Positions 63,442-64,000 of a stretch of DNA of 64,000 nt are shown one piece after another. The position numbers were made by a program, and so were the translations under genes. The stretch's first letter is position 1. Each line of letters opens with the position of its first letter. The notes under the pieces are model-generated. The model did not search any database, was not told the DNA's origin, and was given only the letters and a program-made list of their open reading frames with translations. The stretch is from Streptomyces hydrogenans (lineage in GTDB: Bacteria; Actinomycetota; Actinomycetes; Streptomycetales; Streptomycetaceae): contig NZ_BNBS01000017.1 in assembly GCF_014656075.1 (NCBI RefSeq), forward strand, positions 1-64,000. The letters are read 5' to 3'.

Positions 63442-64000
63442 ATGAGCTCGTTCCTGCGCCCGGCCGTCACGGGCCAAGAATTCGCCGAGCCGAGTCGAAT
63501 AGCGGCCCGGTACCGGGCCATCACGTCGCATCTGGCGATCACTCCCCCGGTGAGTGTCGTCATTCCCGCGATGAATGAAGCGGAAAATCTTCCGTACGTG
63601 TTCAAGACCCTGCCGGAATGGATTCACGAAGTCGTCCTCGTCGACGGAAATTCGACGGACAACACCGTCGAGGTGGCCAGGGAGCTCCGGCCCGACGTCA
63701 AGGTCGTCAAGCAGGTCGGCAAGGGCAAGGGCGACGCCCTGATCAGCGGCTTCGCCGCCTGCACCGGCGACATCATCGTGATGGTCGACGCCGACGGCTC
63801 GGCCGACGGCCAGGAGATCGTCTCCTACGTCTCCGCCCTGGTCGGCGGCGCCGACTTCGCCAAGGGCTCGCGCTTCGCGAACGGCGGCGGCACCGACGAC
63901 ATGACCGGTATCCGACGGCTCGGCAACTGGGCGCTCTGCTCGCTCGTCAACCGCAAGTTCGGCGCCCGCTACACCGACCTCTGCTACGGCTACAACGCCT
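63442..64000 (+). CDS. Glycosyltransferase family 2 protein (3' end outside window)
   Basis: The gene is open at the window end, with at least 186 residues. The GT-A fold start is clear: PPVSVVIPAMNEAENLPYVF (about 34-53), WIHEVVLVDGNSTDNTVEVA and DIIVMVDADGSADGQEIVSY with the DxD metal/sugar motif. The closest general type is dolichyl-phosphate-mannose or undecaprenyl-phosphate-sugar synthases. ATG at 63442 follows GAGAGGGAG. Early codons are less GC-biased than neighbours (GAATTC, GAAAATCTT), which may indicate transfer or a poorly expressed start. Confidence 0.9.
   Translation, partial: MSSFLRPAVTGQEFAEPSRIAARYRAITSHLAITPPVSVVIPAMNEAENLPYVFKTLPEWIHEVVLVDGNSTDNTVEVARELRPDVKVVKQVGKGKGDALISGFAACTGDIIVMVDADGSADGQEIVSYVSALVGGADFAKGSRFANGGGTDDMTGIRRLGNWALCSLVNRKFGARYTDLCYGYNA

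Overview
The window is chromosomal DNA from a Streptomyces-type actinobacterium. It is very GC-rich with strong third-position G/C bias and many GTG starts. It encodes chaplins (aerial-hypha surface proteins), mycothiol-dependent formaldehyde detoxification, an F420-type luciferase-like oxidoreductase and class F sortase, all typical of streptomycetes. From memory, the adjacent chpC/chpH pair followed by a gntR-gntK-gntP block matches gene order in Streptomyces coelicolor; this was not checked by alignment. No phage, transposon, CRISPR or secondary-metabolite core enzyme was seen, so this reads as a metabolic and regulatory stretch of chromosome.

Layout. 1-6.8 kb: end of a RecD2-like protein with degenerate ATPase motifs, small conserved genes, the long chaplin chpC (with a collagen-like Gly-Thr-Pro tract) and short chaplin chpH, an M20 peptidase, tRNA-Leu(GAG) and an RluA-type pseudouridine synthase. 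6.8-13.3 kb: a coupled pair for mycothiol/formaldehyde metabolism, an amino acid permease and the gluconate genes gntR/gntK/gntP with a clear palindromic operator. 13.3-21.2 kb: LLM oxidoreductase, an FAD dehydrogenase divergent from a TetR gene, a hydroxysteroid-dehydrogenase-like SDR, Nudix, two DUF202 membrane proteins, a quinone-oxidoreductase-like protein and a metallo-beta-lactamase-fold protein. 21.4-25.3 kb: an acyl-CoA module (phosphotransferase, acyl-CoA dehydrogenase, TetR, SDR) whose two promoter regions share an operator-like palindrome.

25.4-42 kb: a Tat-exported NamZ-type muramidase, hypothetical genes, a divergent BKACE-like protein, soxR, MaoC with its TetR and two copies of one 16-base site, an acyl-CoA dehydrogenase broken by one extra base, more regulators, two drug/metabolite transporters, a DsbA-like protein, and an alcohol/aldehyde dehydrogenase pair. 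The promoter regions of the aldehyde dehydrogenase and the broken acyl-CoA dehydrogenase share a 19-base palindrome, suggesting one TetR regulon. 41.2-52 kb: class F sortase overlapping a surface-protein gene, citrate transporter, molybdopterin oxidoreductase, and a coupled operon of a membrane-anchored beta-helix protein, a cupredoxin-like lipoprotein, a polytopic membrane protein and a TetR. This operon is the best candidate for an undescribed system. 52-64 kb: homogentisate dioxygenase with a GntR regulator, hypothetical genes, a TetR-controlled ABC exporter, a CoA transferase, a pseudokinase, a secreted GDSL lipase and the start of a family 2 glycosyltransferase.

Two themes recur. Many local TetR/GntR regulators sit beside palindromes that look like their operators, several of them in duplicate. 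Several spacers carry short tandem arrays with unrelated repeat units (6, 10, 18, 20, 29 and 44 bases). All functions come from reading the sequence and family knowledge; no database search was run.
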